A stretch of 64,000 bases of DNA. Source: Bradyrhizobium sp. 170. GTDB lineage: Bacteria; Pseudomonadota; Alphaproteobacteria; Rhizobiales; Xanthobacteraceae. Where the stretch lies: NCBI RefSeq assembly GCF_023101085.1, contig NZ_CP064703.1, forward strand, positions 1,488,001 through 1,552,000, given 5' to 3'. A model generated the notes under the pieces. That model saw only the letters and a program-made list of their open reading frames with translations. It was not told where the DNA came from and made no database searches. This document shows, piece after piece, positions 16,164 to 24,661 of the stretch. The position numbers and the translations under genes are program-made. The stretch's first letter is position 1, and every line of letters starts with the position of its first letter.

Positions 16164-16481
16164 ATGGCTAAAGACAGCGCGCAATTGGCTGCGCTGGGCG
16201 ATTCCACTCGCAGACGAATTTTCGAGCTGGTGGGCGCGCGGCCTCGCACTGTCGTTGAACTCACTCGAGAGCTGACGGTCTCCCAGTCAGCCGTCTCCCA
16301 GCATCTGAAGGTGCTTCGCGAATCTCGTTTGGTTCGTGCCGAGCCAAAGGGCGCCAGCAACATTTATCACATCGATCCAGCGGGGCTCGGCCAGATGCGC
16401 GCCTGGCTTGACCGGTTCTGGAGCAGCACACTGGCAGCCTACAAAGTGGCCGTCGAAAAATCAGTGGAGGACCAGCAATGA
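16164..16481 (+). CDS. ArsR-family transcriptional regulator
   Basis: A 105-residue winged-helix repressor (AALGDSTRRRIFELV, recognition helix SQSAVSQHLKVL). No metal-binding Cys pair is present. This short ArsR subtype usually precedes an AHSA1/SRPBCC gene, as here, where the downstream ATG overlaps its stop. ATG 16164 fits the family start; ATG 16134 would add 10 residues but lies within the operator-like dyad. Probably represses its own operon. Confidence 0.85.
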   Translation: MAKDSAQLAALGDSTRRRIFELVGARPRTVVELTRELTVSQSAVSQHLKVLRESRLVRAEPKGASNIYHIDPAGLGQMRAWLDRFWSSTLAAYKVAVEKSVEDQQ

Positions 16482-16963
16482 CTAAACGTGTATCGGCAGC
16501 GCCCATCAAACAATCTGTCGTGGTCGAGGCGCCTATCGATCGCGCGTTCAAGGTCTTCACTGAAGACTTCGGCAGCTTCAAGCCACGCGAGCACAATCTG
16601 CTCTCCGTCCCGATCGCAGAGACTGTGTTCGAACCGCGGGTCGGGGGTCACGTTTATGATCGAGGTGTCGATGGAAGCGAATGCCGCTGGGCGCGTGTGT
16701 TGGCTTTTGAGCCGCCGAATCGCGTCCTTCTAAGCTGGGACATCAGCCCGCGCTGGCAAATCGAAACTGATCCCGACAAGACGAGTGAATGGGAGGTGCG
16801 ATTCATTGCCGAGTCGCCAAGCCGGACTCGGTTGGAGCTTGAGCACCGTCACTTTGAACGCCATGGCGAGGGTTGGGAAAGCGTCCGGGATGGAGTCGAG
16901 GGCGATCAGGGCTGGCCGCTTTATCTGAAACGGTTCGCCGAACGGATTGTCGGCGAGGCATGA
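16478..16963 (+). CDS. SRPBCC (AHSA1-type) domain protein
   Basis: A 161-residue START-like protein. It begins with SVVVEAPIDRAFKVFT and ends with a helix GWPLYLKRFAERIV, the pattern of AHSA1 proteins that enclose a hydrophobic ligand. Overlaps the ArsR stop (ATGA). ArsR-SRPBCC pairs are common in rhizobia but their ligand is generally unknown. No signal peptide. Confidence 0.8.
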   Translation: MTKRVSAAPIKQSVVVEAPIDRAFKVFTEDFGSFKPREHNLLSVPIAETVFEPRVGGHVYDRGVDGSECRWARVLAFEPPNRVLLSWDISPRWQIETDPDKTSEWEVRFIAESPSRTRLELEHRHFERHGEGWESVRDGVEGDQGWPLYLKRFAERIVGEA

Positions 16964-17007
16964 TGCTCGCGTCCCTTGCGGCATGATCGTGATCGGCGGA
17001 GGTCTGT

Positions 17008-17421
17008 ATGGCAGCCTACTCGCTTAGCATTGTCGGCGTGCTTTTCCTTTGCCTCCTGTCAATTGGACTGGCGGTCTTTTCAGGAGCGTCCAAAGGCAGG
17101 TCCGGGGCACTCTCCGGACCTGTCCTTCCAGCCGATGAAGACAATCTGCTGTACCGGATCGATCGCGTTCACATGAACGCGGTGGAGGCGCTGACTCCTT
17201 TTGTCGTCCCGTCTGTTCTGGCTATATTGATGGGGGTAAGACCCGCTACGCTTGCAACGCTCGTATGGATCTATATCGCAATTCGTCTGACCCACGTTGC
17301 GGTCTATTTGCGCGGAGGCAACGCCGCCAAAGGCGGCAGCATCAGAACCGTTCTCTATGTTTCAGGTGCGCTCGTAACTATCATTCTCATTGCCGTAACC
17401 ACCGTGGCAGTCATCCACTAG
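17008..17421 (+). CDS. MAPEG-family membrane protein
   Basis: A 137-residue protein with four predicted helices (about 5-25, 58-80, 82-100, 112-134). RVHMNAVEALTPF contains the conserved N-x-x-E of the MAPEG family (membrane glutathione-dependent enzymes), and RLTHVAVYL is the matching helix-3 motif. Shine-Dalgarno GGAGG precedes the ATG. It follows the SRPBCC gene by 44 bp and is probably the third gene of the ArsR operon. Catalysis not assured. Confidence 0.75.
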   Translation: MAAYSLSIVGVLFLCLLSIGLAVFSGASKGRSGALSGPVLPADEDNLLYRIDRVHMNAVEALTPFVVPSVLAILMGVRPATLATLVWIYIAIRLTHVAVYLRGGNAAKGGSIRTVLYVSGALVTIILIAVTTVAVIH

Positions 17422-17567
17422 GGTATCAACACCGGGCCGCCTGACGACGATGATCATTTTCGCTGTTGGCCCATCGCGTCATTTCGCTGCGCTGCGGAAC
17501 TTGGTCGCTATCCGGGCATAGCGGACTTTGGCAAGCCGTCCGCCCGGCAGATTTATAGTTTCACGGC

Positions 17568-18044
17568 CTAGATTGCTCGAATGCTGCGAGTGCGGACGGC
17601 TGGCTTGGCCGCCTGGGTGGTGCCGACGACGCGCTTGGTCGTCTCCCTCTTGCGAGTGATCGCCCCGGACGCCTCCTTCATGTAATCGGGATGGTGATGA
17701 CCGTAGGTGTCGATCAGAACCTTCACCGACATGCCGAGATAACCAGCCGCTTCCCATGGGTCAGTGCCCAGCTGCATGAGCCAGGTCGCTGCCGTATGGC
17801 GTAGCGTGTGGGGAGTGACGTTTCCGTCAGAGAGGTCGAGCTTCGCCACCTCCACCGCCCGCGCGAAGCCGTTCTTCACCGACTTCACGCCCGTGCCCTG
17901 CCACTCGACGAAGTGGTTGGCGATGATCTTCTTGTCGTACCAGCGACGCATATGGACCAGCAGTCGATCCGGCAGCGGCACGGTGGGCTGACGCTTGTTC
18001 GTAGCGCGCCGGCCGATCGCCAGACGGTGATAGAGGCCGCTCAA
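17568..18044 (-). pseudogene. truncated tyrosine recombinase (integrase C-terminus)
   Basis: Open for 158 residues that align with the last 40 percent of the intact integrase at 18565-19767: TNKRQPTVPLPDRLL, HTLRHTAATWLMQ with the catalytic His/Arg, and the active-site Tyr in YGHHHPDY. The N-terminal core-binding domain and first catalytic Arg are missing; upstream sequence is the dispersed repeat. It is probably the integrase of the 9.9-18.5 kb segment, destroyed by a deletion or by the next insertion. Confidence 0.8.
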
Positions 18045-18240
18045 GAGGCAAGTGACGGCTTGCCCGCAACCAATGCATCAAGTCCGGCAGCGAGCTCTGT
18101 CGGGGAAACCAAGCAAAATCAGCGGTTCTTGATCGAGATCATGCACGTTTGTACAGGTTTTGCCTGCAATCGCGCCGAAGAGCCTGCTGCTGGGTGGGGC
18201 CATGGGCGTTTAACGAATTGCGTGACGATGCAATCATGCT

Positions 18241-18345
18241 GCTGATTTGCCCGACGTGTCAAAATGTTTTCGCAGGATTCGCTCAAGGCATCCATGCCCG
18301 CGACCACCTGCTACTTTGCATGGGGTTGTTTTCGATATTTTAGTT
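18241..18345. repeat. dispersed repeat, copy B
   Basis: Matches copy A at 9608-9705, including CTGATTTGCCCGACGTGTCA at the left end and TTTTCGATATTTTAGTTGG at the right. Lies 135 bp left of tRNA fragment 3 and abuts the truncated integrase region. Confidence 0.75.
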
Positions 18346-18479
18346 GGGAGTGCAGCGCGGTCCGCCCTTCGCCGCTCCAGTCCGTCTTCGCTTTCGCTTT
18401 GATCAAGCTACGCCGGGCACCACGCTTCGCCCTTCGGTCTCCGCGCGGCTGCGCCACGCGTAGCCCGAAGGGCGGAGCG

Positions 18480-18528
18480 TGGTGGGCCCGGCAGGACTCG
18501 AACCTGCAACCAGACCGTTATGAGCGGT
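18480..18528 (-). repeat. tRNA 3' fragment, copy 3 (att-like site)
   Basis: Third identical copy of the tRNA 3' half with anticodon CAU. A GC-rich hairpin-forming stretch (about 18440-18479) precedes it as in the other copies. The intact integrase gene ends 37 bp to its right, the usual spacing between an integrase gene and its attachment site. Confidence 0.85.
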
Positions 18529-18564
18529 GGAAACTCGCTGTATTGCCACTAGAAGTGCCCATTT

Positions 18565-19767
18565 TCATTGAATTTTGACGACGTTCGTTTTCTTCTTTTC
18601 AGTTCGTTTCTGAGGCGAAGCTGAGGCGGTAGGCTTGGCCGTCATCTTGGCAACGGCATCCTTCAGGTGGTCTGGGTGGTGATGCCCGTACACACGCAAT
18701 AACGTTTCGACGCTCATGCCGAGGTAGCCGGCGGCTTGCCATGGGTCGGTACCGTTCTGCATCAGCCACGTTGCGGCGGTGTGCCGTAGTGTATGCGGCG
18801 AAACGCCAGGCCCGAGCTTGGCCAGCGCCACCGCATGTTTGAACGCGGTCTTCACGGAAGATACACCTTCGCCGTTGAACTCGACAAAGTGCCGCGCAAT
18901 AATCTTGCGCTCCTTCCAACGTCGCAGGTGTGCCAGGAGGCGCGGTGGGATCGGCATCGGCGGCTGCCGTTTGTTAGTCTCCCGCTTTCCCTGGGCGCGT
19001 CGGTAGTAGACGCCACGTTCAAGGTCAACAAAGGACCGCCCGATGGCCGCGGTCGGCGATGCTGACGCAATGGCGCCCGCGCGCGTCCCGCTATAGATCC
19101 CGATAAGGATGAACCGGGCGAGATGGCGGAGGGGCCGCTTGCTCGTTTCGATCTGCTGCCCTTTATTGGGGCCGCGATGCATAGTCTGTATCTCGCGGGC
19201 GCGCCAACACGTCCAGATTAGGTGGGCGGCTTCATCGCGAGTCAGCCATCGATCGCGGGCAGGGCCCTTCTTGGGAAGCGTGACCTTCACGATGCCACGG
19301 TGCAGCCCTTCCGCCGCATGGTTGGCGATGGCAGCCCTGAGGTCCTCAAGATCTCGGCGTGCACCGCCCTTATTGCCGCGGTGTTGTTGGTACTCACGGC
19401 ACTTGGTCCGGGTCACCTCCGACAACATGAGCTTTCCCCAAAACTCTTTGAGGCGCCCGATCCGATTGAGATACTTCTGAGCGTCGGAGTTCTCGACGTA
19501 AAGGTCGGGGCGGTCGTCAATGAAAATCGAAAGCACATCGGCGACGGGAATTTTCTCTAGGTCTTTTTCCTTGCGCGTCGGCGCGTATTTTTTTGCAATA
19601 TAGTCCTTGAGGACTTGCTCAGCTCCTGCAACTTCGCGTTCAGCGCATCCAGTGGCGAAATATCCCGTGCCGTCCCGGATGACCCAAGTGGCTTGATGGG
19701 TGAGTTTTCCGGCCCTGTAGCGGGCTGGTCTGAGGTGGAGTCGGGCACCCTTACTTCTACGCGGCAT
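18565..19767 (-). CDS. tyrosine recombinase / site-specific integrase
   Basis: Intact 400-residue phage-type integrase. N-terminal arm and core-binding region (1-170), then the catalytic domain with first Arg in YSGTRAGAI (about 225), HTLRHTAA (about 325) and Tyr in YGHHHPDH (about 357). It presumably recombines at the tRNA 3' end found 37 bp beyond its stop. The start codon lies 211 nt inside the preceding HTH gene, in another frame; the early residues (RRSKGARLHLRPARY) look like real family sequence, so the overlap is probably genuine. It shares about half its residues with the truncated integrase at 17568. Confidence 0.9.
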   Translation of the reverse strand: MPRRSKGARLHLRPARYRAGKLTHQATWVIRDGTGYFATGCAEREVAGAEQVLKDYIAKKYAPTRKEKDLEKIPVADVLSIFIDDRPDLYVENSDAQKYLNRIGRLKEFWGKLMLSEVTRTKCREYQQHRGNKGGARRDLEDLRAAIANHAAEGLHRGIVKVTLPKKGPARDRWLTRDEAAHLIWTCWRAREIQTMHRGPNKGQQIETSKRPLRHLARFILIGIYSGTRAGAIASASPTAAIGRSFVDLERGVYYRRAQGKRETNKRQPPMPIPPRLLAHLRRWKERKIIARHFVEFNGEGVSSVKTAFKHAVALAKLGPGVSPHTLRHTAATWLMQNGTDPWQAAGYLGMSVETLLRVYGHHHPDHLKDAVAKMTAKPTASASPQKRTEKKKTNVVKIQ

Positions 19768-19970
19768 CGGCCACGCATCCTTTCAATTTCATTGAGAGTC
19801 GTAAACGCTTTGCCTGCAATAATCTCGACTGTAAGCCGCCCCCGCTTGGCTTCTCGTCTCAGGCTGCTTTCCGAAATGCTCTGATCCGGAAAGGCGATTG
19901 CAGCTGCCACGGACAGCCTCAGCGGTGTATCGGGTCCTACATTCTCGGATGTTAGCGCTGGTTTGCGCAA
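19557..19970 (-). CDS. small HTH protein, possible excisionase/directionality factor
   Basis: A 137-residue protein. Residues 15-65 (LSVAAAIAFP, SISESSLRREAKRGRL, AFTTLNEIERMR) look like a MerR/excisionase-type helix-turn-helix that selects DNA in recombination. Its last 70 codons overlap the integrase start on the same strand in a different frame. Such pairs are known for mobile elements where the factor sets the direction of integration; function here is inferred from position. Confidence 0.65.
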   Translation of the reverse strand: MRKPALTSENVGPDTPLRLSVAAAIAFPDQSISESSLRREAKRGRLTVEIIAGKAFTTLNEIERMRGRCRVEVRVPDSTSDQPATGPENSPIKPLGSSGTARDISPLDALNAKLQELSKSSRTILQKNTRRRARKKT

Positions 19971-20692
19971 GGGTCATCTCACAAATGATTCAAGCGAGCA
20001 AGCGGCCTGTGCGTAACGTTCCGCGAATGCGTTTGCGCGAGGCGCCGTGTTTGCTCAGGGGCCCCTATCACATTGCCCAGCGATTCCCGGCTGAAAATCG
20101 GTGCGGCTTTGCGATTGTCGATTTTTATGAATCAACTCAAACGCCTTTTTGCTCGTCGATCAATTGCAAGCAGTAGAAAGTTGCGACCTCATAACCCCAG
20201 GTCAGCAAAGTGGGATTCATTTCGTATGGCTTGGCGCAGTTAGAGCGATGCGATCATATTTTTGTAATCAATGCCATTTCCATCGTCGCTCCCGAGGAAT
20301 TCTCGGATTATCCGCGCGTTGCGGCCCAATGATGGATTGGAGCGAGAGTTCAAGTTTTTCAATTGGTTAGAAGACGGAGTGTGCATGACGTGTGCACCGG
20401 GAGATCAAGAAAAATCGATTGATGGCAAATCTGAGCAGTTGTTCGAAGGTGTGACGAGGACGTCGGCGTAACTTTTGGCCACGCGGGCGGATAGGCTTGA
20501 CTAGAGCGGAGCACTGGCGCGATCCAAAAAGCTGAATCCGCTCTTCGGAATGGAAAACGCCTTTAGGGGAGTGATCTGCTGGTTGAGCGTACGCAAAGAA
20601 TCCGAATGATGGTCCGAGTCGCTTCCCGGGTACTACGTCCCTCCATCAATCCCTGAAAGCTCTCGTCTTGACCGATCGCTTCGGCGCAACGG
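19971..20692. other. 722-bp non-coding stretch, island edge
   Basis: No supported gene. The base composition is less GC-rich than the flanks, particularly 20050-20480. The boundary between mobile DNA and the cobalamin locus must lie here, but I find neither an intact tRNA nor another copy of the 48-nt fragment. It should hold the promoter of the HTH/integrase genes. Confidence 0.5.
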
Positions 20693-21325
20693 CTAGCGTC
20701 GAATCGTAAATTCCTTCGACGCCCGCCGATATTCCCAGTTAGCTCTCTCAAGTGCGGGGCGATCGAACTCTGCCTGGGGATACCCAACGCAGAAGTAACC
20801 GATGAATTTCCAGGATTGGGGAACGTCGAGGCTCTCGTAGATGCGGGCTGGCGTCAGTATCGACACCCAGCCGAGCCCAATGCCTTCCGCGCGCGCGGCA
20901 AGCCACATCGCGCAGATCGCCGCAACGACGGAATATTCGATCGTTTCCGGCATCGTGGCGCGTCCAAGGCCGTGGCCGATATCGCTGGCCTTGTCCGCGA
21001 AGACGGCCAGGTGACCCGGTGCCTCCTCGAGACCCGAGAGCTTGAGCGCTGCATATCGCGCTGCGCGTTCGCCCGAATAGGACGCCAGGGCATCGGCATT
21101 GCAGGTCTTGAAGTCGTCGATCACGGCTCGGCGTCTTGCCCCGTCCTCGACGATGACGAACCGCCAGGGCTGGCTCAGCCCGACCGACGGGGACAGGCAA
21201 GCGATGTCTATCAACCGCTCCAGCGCGCCTTCGGGCAGCAGATCGGTCCTGAAGCGCCGCACGTCGCGCCGCCAGATGAAGAGCTCGCGCAACTGGCGGC
21301 GGAATTGATCGTCGAAAGCGACCAT
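20693..21325 (-). CDS. bluB: 5,6-dimethylbenzimidazole synthase
   Basis: Flavin-destroying nitroreductase-fold enzyme that converts reduced FMN and oxygen to DMB, the lower ligand of cobalamin. 210 residues; FIWRRDVRRF (FMN phosphate binding), SPSVGLSQPWRF (42-60 region) and the late GLGWVSIL strand are BluB hallmarks separating it from ordinary nitroreductases. Its ATG overlaps the cobS stop. Third gene of cobU-cobS-bluB, which together make and attach the lower ligand. An aerobic enzyme, consistent with the aerobic corrin pathway nearby. Confidence 0.93.
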   Translation of the reverse strand: MVAFDDQFRRQLRELFIWRRDVRRFRTDLLPEGALERLIDIACLSPSVGLSQPWRFVIVEDGARRRAVIDDFKTCNADALASYSGERAARYAALKLSGLEEAPGHLAVFADKASDIGHGLGRATMPETIEYSVVAAICAMWLAARAEGIGLGWVSILTPARIYESLDVPQSWKFIGYFCVGYPQAEFDRPALERANWEYRRASKEFTIRR

Positions 21326-22113
21326 CAGAGTGGCAGGCTGGAGTGAAAGAGGGAGGTCGCTATCAGCAGGATGGCGGTTTCGCCAAGCTGTTCGAATGCG
21401 CCCAATATATCGCCGGTCTGCCCGCCGATCTGCTTGATCGCCAGGCGAGCCGTCATCAGCCCGATCAAGGCGAGCAGGGCCACGGCCAGGATCGCCTTGC
21501 CCGTCCCGAAGCCGAGGGCGAGGATCAGGGCGCCCAAGCCAAGCGCAATGGCGGCGCCTTGAGGCGTCGGCTGTCCGGCGCGAGCCGAAAGTCCGTCCGG
21601 CCGTGCCGGCGGCACAAACGCCATGAAGGTAGGCACGCCCGCGCGCGCAGCGGCATGTGCAAGCAGGAGTGCGATCATGACCGATCGCGGCGCGGCGATC
21701 GCCGCCAGCGCGCTCCAGCGCAGGATCAGCGAGATGAAGAGCGCGCAGGCCCCATACGTGCCGATCCGGCTGTCGCGCATGATCTCGAGCTTGCGCTCGC
21801 GCGTCCGGCCGCCGCCCAATCCGTCCACAGCGTCGGCAAGTCCGTCCTCGTGCAGCGCGCCGGTTACGATGACCGTACTTGCAAGCGCCAGCATCGCGGC
21901 CGGCCCCGATGTCAGGCCAACCGCGTAGGCGACGCCGTAGACAGCAGATCCAACGAGCCCCACCAGCAAGCCCGTGACCGGAAGCGACCAGGTTGCGCGC
22001 GTGACTTCGCCATCGTCCACGGCCGTGGACGGGCCGAAAGGAAGAATCGTGGCGAACGAAACACCGATCCTCAAGTCGGTGATGATGGTTCGGAGCTGCT
22101 CGACCCCAGGCAT
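21325..22113 (-). CDS. cobS: adenosylcobinamide-GDP ribazoletransferase
   Basis: Membrane enzyme joining alpha-ribazole(-phosphate) to adenosylcobinamide-GDP, giving cobalamin (cobV in Pseudomonas nomenclature). 262 residues with multiple helices; HEDGLADAVDGLGGG and the following RDSRIGTYG are the catalytic acidic and phosphate-binding signatures. ATG 22113 overlaps the cobU stop (TGATG); a GTG 3 bp earlier is equally possible. Its stop overlaps the bluB start. Confidence 0.93.
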   Translation of the reverse strand: MPGVEQLRTIITDLRIGVSFATILPFGPSTAVDDGEVTRATWSLPVTGLLVGLVGSAVYGVAYAVGLTSGPAAMLALASTVIVTGALHEDGLADAVDGLGGGRTRERKLEIMRDSRIGTYGACALFISLILRWSALAAIAAPRSVMIALLLAHAAARAGVPTFMAFVPPARPDGLSARAGQPTPQGAAIALGLGALILALGFGTGKAILAVALLALIGLMTARLAIKQIGGQTGDILGAFEQLGETAILLIATSLFHSSLPL

Positions 22114-22616
22114 CACTTGACCTTCATCGGCAATCCCGCCACCACGAACTCGACCTCGTCGGCTACCGCGGCCACATTTTGGTTCAACAGGCCAGCGGCA
22201 TCGCGAAAGGCACGCGCAAGCGCGTTATCCGGCACAATCCCGAGGCCGACCTCGTTGGTCACAAGGATCACGGGGCTGCGTTGTCGGCCGAGCGCAGCGG
22301 TGAGCAGGGCGGCTTCGTCCGACCAGTTGCGCTCGGCATGGAGGAGGTTGGACAGCCACAGCGTCAGGCAATCGACGAGCCGGGCACCGCTATGGTCCGT
22401 TTCAGTCAGTGCCTGCACCAGATCGAGCGGGGCCTCTCGCTCGATCCAGTCATTGCCTCGGCGCGCGCGGTGGCGGGCGATCCGCTCTTCCATCTCCGTA
22501 TCGAGCGCTTCGGCGGTCGCAATGTAGATGGGGCGGCCAGGATAGGCTTGCGCACGCGCCTCGGCGCGCCGGCTTTTGCCGGAACGGGCGCCTCCCGTGA
22601 TCAACACGATCGCCAT
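22113..22616 (-). CDS. cobU: adenosylcobinamide kinase / guanylyltransferase
   Basis: Bifunctional enzyme (cobP in Pseudomonas) that phosphorylates adenosylcobinamide and adds GMP. 167 residues; P-loop TGGARSGKS (7-15), and VTNEVGLGIVP later. First gene of the minus-strand trio, starting 125 bp from the divergent cbiB; that gap holds the promoters of both and no riboswitch that I can see. Confidence 0.93.
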   Translation of the reverse strand: MAIVLITGGARSGKSRRAEARAQAYPGRPIYIATAEALDTEMEERIARHRARRGNDWIEREAPLDLVQALTETDHSGARLVDCLTLWLSNLLHAERNWSDEAALLTAALGRQRSPVILVTNEVGLGIVPDNALARAFRDAAGLLNQNVAAVADEVEFVVAGLPMKVK

Positions 22617-22741
22617 TGAATTCTCCGTTCAGACCCGCACTAACCATCAATCGCCGGCAAAGACAAAGCCGAATTCTCCTCTCGGGGGGCTTGCGCTTCG
22701 CTGGAATTCTTGCGCATCAGGCGGGTAACAGGAGACAATGC

Positions 22742-23683
22742 GTGGACTTTGCCGGGGCAATAGCGGTAGCGATGACGGTGGACGCCGTGTTGGGGTGGCC
22801 CGGCGCACTGTTCGCGCGCATCGGCCATCCCGTGACCTGGATCGGTAAATTGATCAGCCTGCTTGATCGCAGCTGGAACCGGTCCGTCGACGCCCCGTCG
22901 ATCCGCCGCATTGCAGGCGTCGCCGCTGCACTGTTGGTGATCGGGCTTTGCGCCGGAGGTGCCTGGATCGTGCAGGTTATGTTGGGGCCGGGCTGGAGCG
23001 GCGTTGTACTCATCGGCATTCTCGCATGGCCGATGATCGCGCTGCGCTCGCTTTATGACCATGTCACCGCGGTGGCGCGGCCGCTGCAATCGGGCGACAT
23101 CGATGCTGCACGACTGGCGGTCGCGCAGATCGTGGGGCGCGATCCCGCAACGCTTGATGACGCGGGGATCGCGCGGGCAGCCATCGAGAGTCTTGCCGAA
23201 AATACATCTGACGGCATCGTGGCGCCGGTGTTCTGGGGCGCACTGTTCGGCCTGCCCGGCATCGTCGGCTACAAGGCCGTCAACACGCTCGACTCCATGA
23301 TCGGCCATCGTTCCGAGCGTCATCTGTATTTTGGCTGGGCGGCCGCGCGAATCGACGATATCGCCAACTTCATTCCGGCGCGTCTCACCGGCTTCCTATT
23401 CGCGCTGGTCTCCTTGCGCGTCACGGATGCGCTGTCATGCATGGTACGGGACGCGAACCGCCATCGTTCGGTCAATGCCGGCTGGCCGGAAGCCGCGATG
23501 GCGGGCGCGCTCGGCGTCCGTCTGAGCGGGCCGCGCAGCTATCATGGCGGCGCGACCAATGAGCCCTGGCTGAACGACGGCGCGCGCGATCCGCTCGCTG
23601 CCGACGTCCGGCAAGGCTTGATGCTCTACATCCGCGCGATGCTGCTCCTCGGCGGGTTGCTCGTCGCACTGGCGTTGGCATGA
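22742..23683 (+). CDS. cbiB: adenosylcobinamide-phosphate synthase (CbiB/CobD)
   Basis: Membrane enzyme that attaches (R)-1-amino-2-propanol (or its phosphate) to adenosylcobyric acid. 313 residues from GTG 22742, chosen because AGGAGA lies 7 nt upstream and the family alignment begins there; an open frame extends further left without support. Motifs: GHPVTWIGKLI near the N-terminus and ESLAENTSDGIVAPVFW in the middle. Overlaps the next gene (ATGA). Confidence 0.92.
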   Translation: MDFAGAIAVAMTVDAVLGWPGALFARIGHPVTWIGKLISLLDRSWNRSVDAPSIRRIAGVAAALLVIGLCAGGAWIVQVMLGPGWSGVVLIGILAWPMIALRSLYDHVTAVARPLQSGDIDAARLAVAQIVGRDPATLDDAGIARAAIESLAENTSDGIVAPVFWGALFGLPGIVGYKAVNTLDSMIGHRSERHLYFGWAAARIDDIANFIPARLTGFLFALVSLRVTDALSCMVRDANRHRSVNAGWPEAAMAGALGVRLSGPRSYHGGATNEPWLNDGARDPLAADVRQGLMLYIRAMLLLGGLLVALALA

Positions 23684-24651
23684 CGAGGGCGGCGATGCGC
23701 GAGCATGGTGGCAATCTCGATCAGGCCGTCCAGCGCTTCGGTGGACGCATGCAGGACTGGATTGATCTGTCGACCGGCATCAATCGTCAGCCCTATCCGA
23801 TCGGCGAGATCGAGCCGCATTTCTGGAACGCCCTGCCATCGCGATCAGATCTTGAATCGCTACATGAAGCCGCACGGCAGGCCTATGCGACCAAGGCGCC
23901 GATTCTGGCGATGGGCGGCGCGCAGGCCGCGATCCAGCTCCTGCCGCGACTTGCGCCGTGCGGCCGGGCGCGCGTACTCGCGCCGACGTACAATGAATAC
24001 GCCGCTGTCTTGTCGGCCGCCGGCTGGCATGTTGCAGAAGTCGCCAGTCTTGACGCGTTGGCGCGCGCCGATCTTGCTGTGGCCGTCAATCCCGACAGGC
24101 GACGCTATGACAAGGCTGAGTTGCTCGCGCTCTTGCCGCGCGTCGGTCGTCTCGTCATCGACGAAAGCTTTGCCGACGCCAGGCCAGAGCTATCGCTGGC
24201 GGCGGAGGCGGGACGACCCGGTCTCCTGATTCTGCGCTCGTTCGGAAAGTTCTATGGCCTCGCGGGGTTGCGCCTTGGCTTTGTGCTCGGCGCGGAAGAA
24301 GACATCGCCGCGCTATCGGCGATGGCGGGCCCGTGGCCGGTATCCGGTGCCGCGATTGCGGTCGGATGGCGCGCCTTGCGCGATCGCGCTTGGGCCAGTG
24401 CGACCGCGGCCCGTCTGGAAGCCGATTGCCTGCGGCTCGATGCCGCCGTGAAATCGCAGGGGTGGCGCCTTATCGGCGGCACGCCGCTGTTCCGTCTCTA
24501 CGAGACCGGCGACGGGCGTGCCGCGCAGGCGCGGCTGGCCGGTGCGCGCATCTGGTCACGGATCTTCGAGCAAAGGCCGGGCTGGTTGCGGCTGGGGTTG
24601 CCAGGCGATGAATCGGAATGGACGCGGCTGGCCGAGGCTCTCTCGAGCTGA
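23680..24651 (+). CDS. cobD: threonine-phosphate decarboxylase
   Basis: PLP enzyme (cobC in Pseudomonas denitrificans) making (R)-1-amino-2-propanol phosphate for the nucleotide loop. 323 residues, fold type I aminotransferase-like: DLSTGINRQPYP (29-40), IDESFAD with ring Asp161, and PLP Lys190 in RSFGKFYG. Overlaps cbiB, whose product uses its product. Ends 10 bp from the convergent cobQ. Confidence 0.92.
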   Translation: MTRAAMREHGGNLDQAVQRFGGRMQDWIDLSTGINRQPYPIGEIEPHFWNALPSRSDLESLHEAARQAYATKAPILAMGGAQAAIQLLPRLAPCGRARVLAPTYNEYAAVLSAAGWHVAEVASLDALARADLAVAVNPDRRRYDKAELLALLPRVGRLVIDESFADARPELSLAAEAGRPGLLILRSFGKFYGLAGLRLGFVLGAEEDIAALSAMAGPWPVSGAAIAVGWRALRDRAWASATAARLEADCLRLDAAVKSQGWRLIGGTPLFRLYETGDGRAAQARLAGARIWSRIFEQRPGWLRLGLPGDESEWTRLAEALSS

Positions 24652-24661
24652 CGTTTGGCGC

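Noticed and set aside
18405..18415. TTGATCAAG as half of a FixK box
   Set aside because: Spacing is wrong and no gene start follows.
3858..18528. Calling the tRNA-like repeats functional tRNA genes
   Set aside because: All three lack the D arm and 5' acceptor strand; the plus-strand sequence beyond the anticodon arm differs among copies and cannot complete a cloverleaf.
19898..20471. Plus-strand frames of 66-92 residues in the non-coding stretch
   Set aside because: No ribosome site, no family resemblance, and they overlap each other in different frames.
21343..22527. 394-residue plus-strand frame opposite cobS/cobU
   Set aside because: Arg/Gln-rich low-complexity translation typical of the antisense of high-GC genes; the opposite strand carries clear CobS and CobU motifs.
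22617..22741. Cobalamin riboswitch before cbiB
   Set aside because: Only 125 bp and no B12 box or GCCACTG element; the two real aptamers are at 26830 and 43470.
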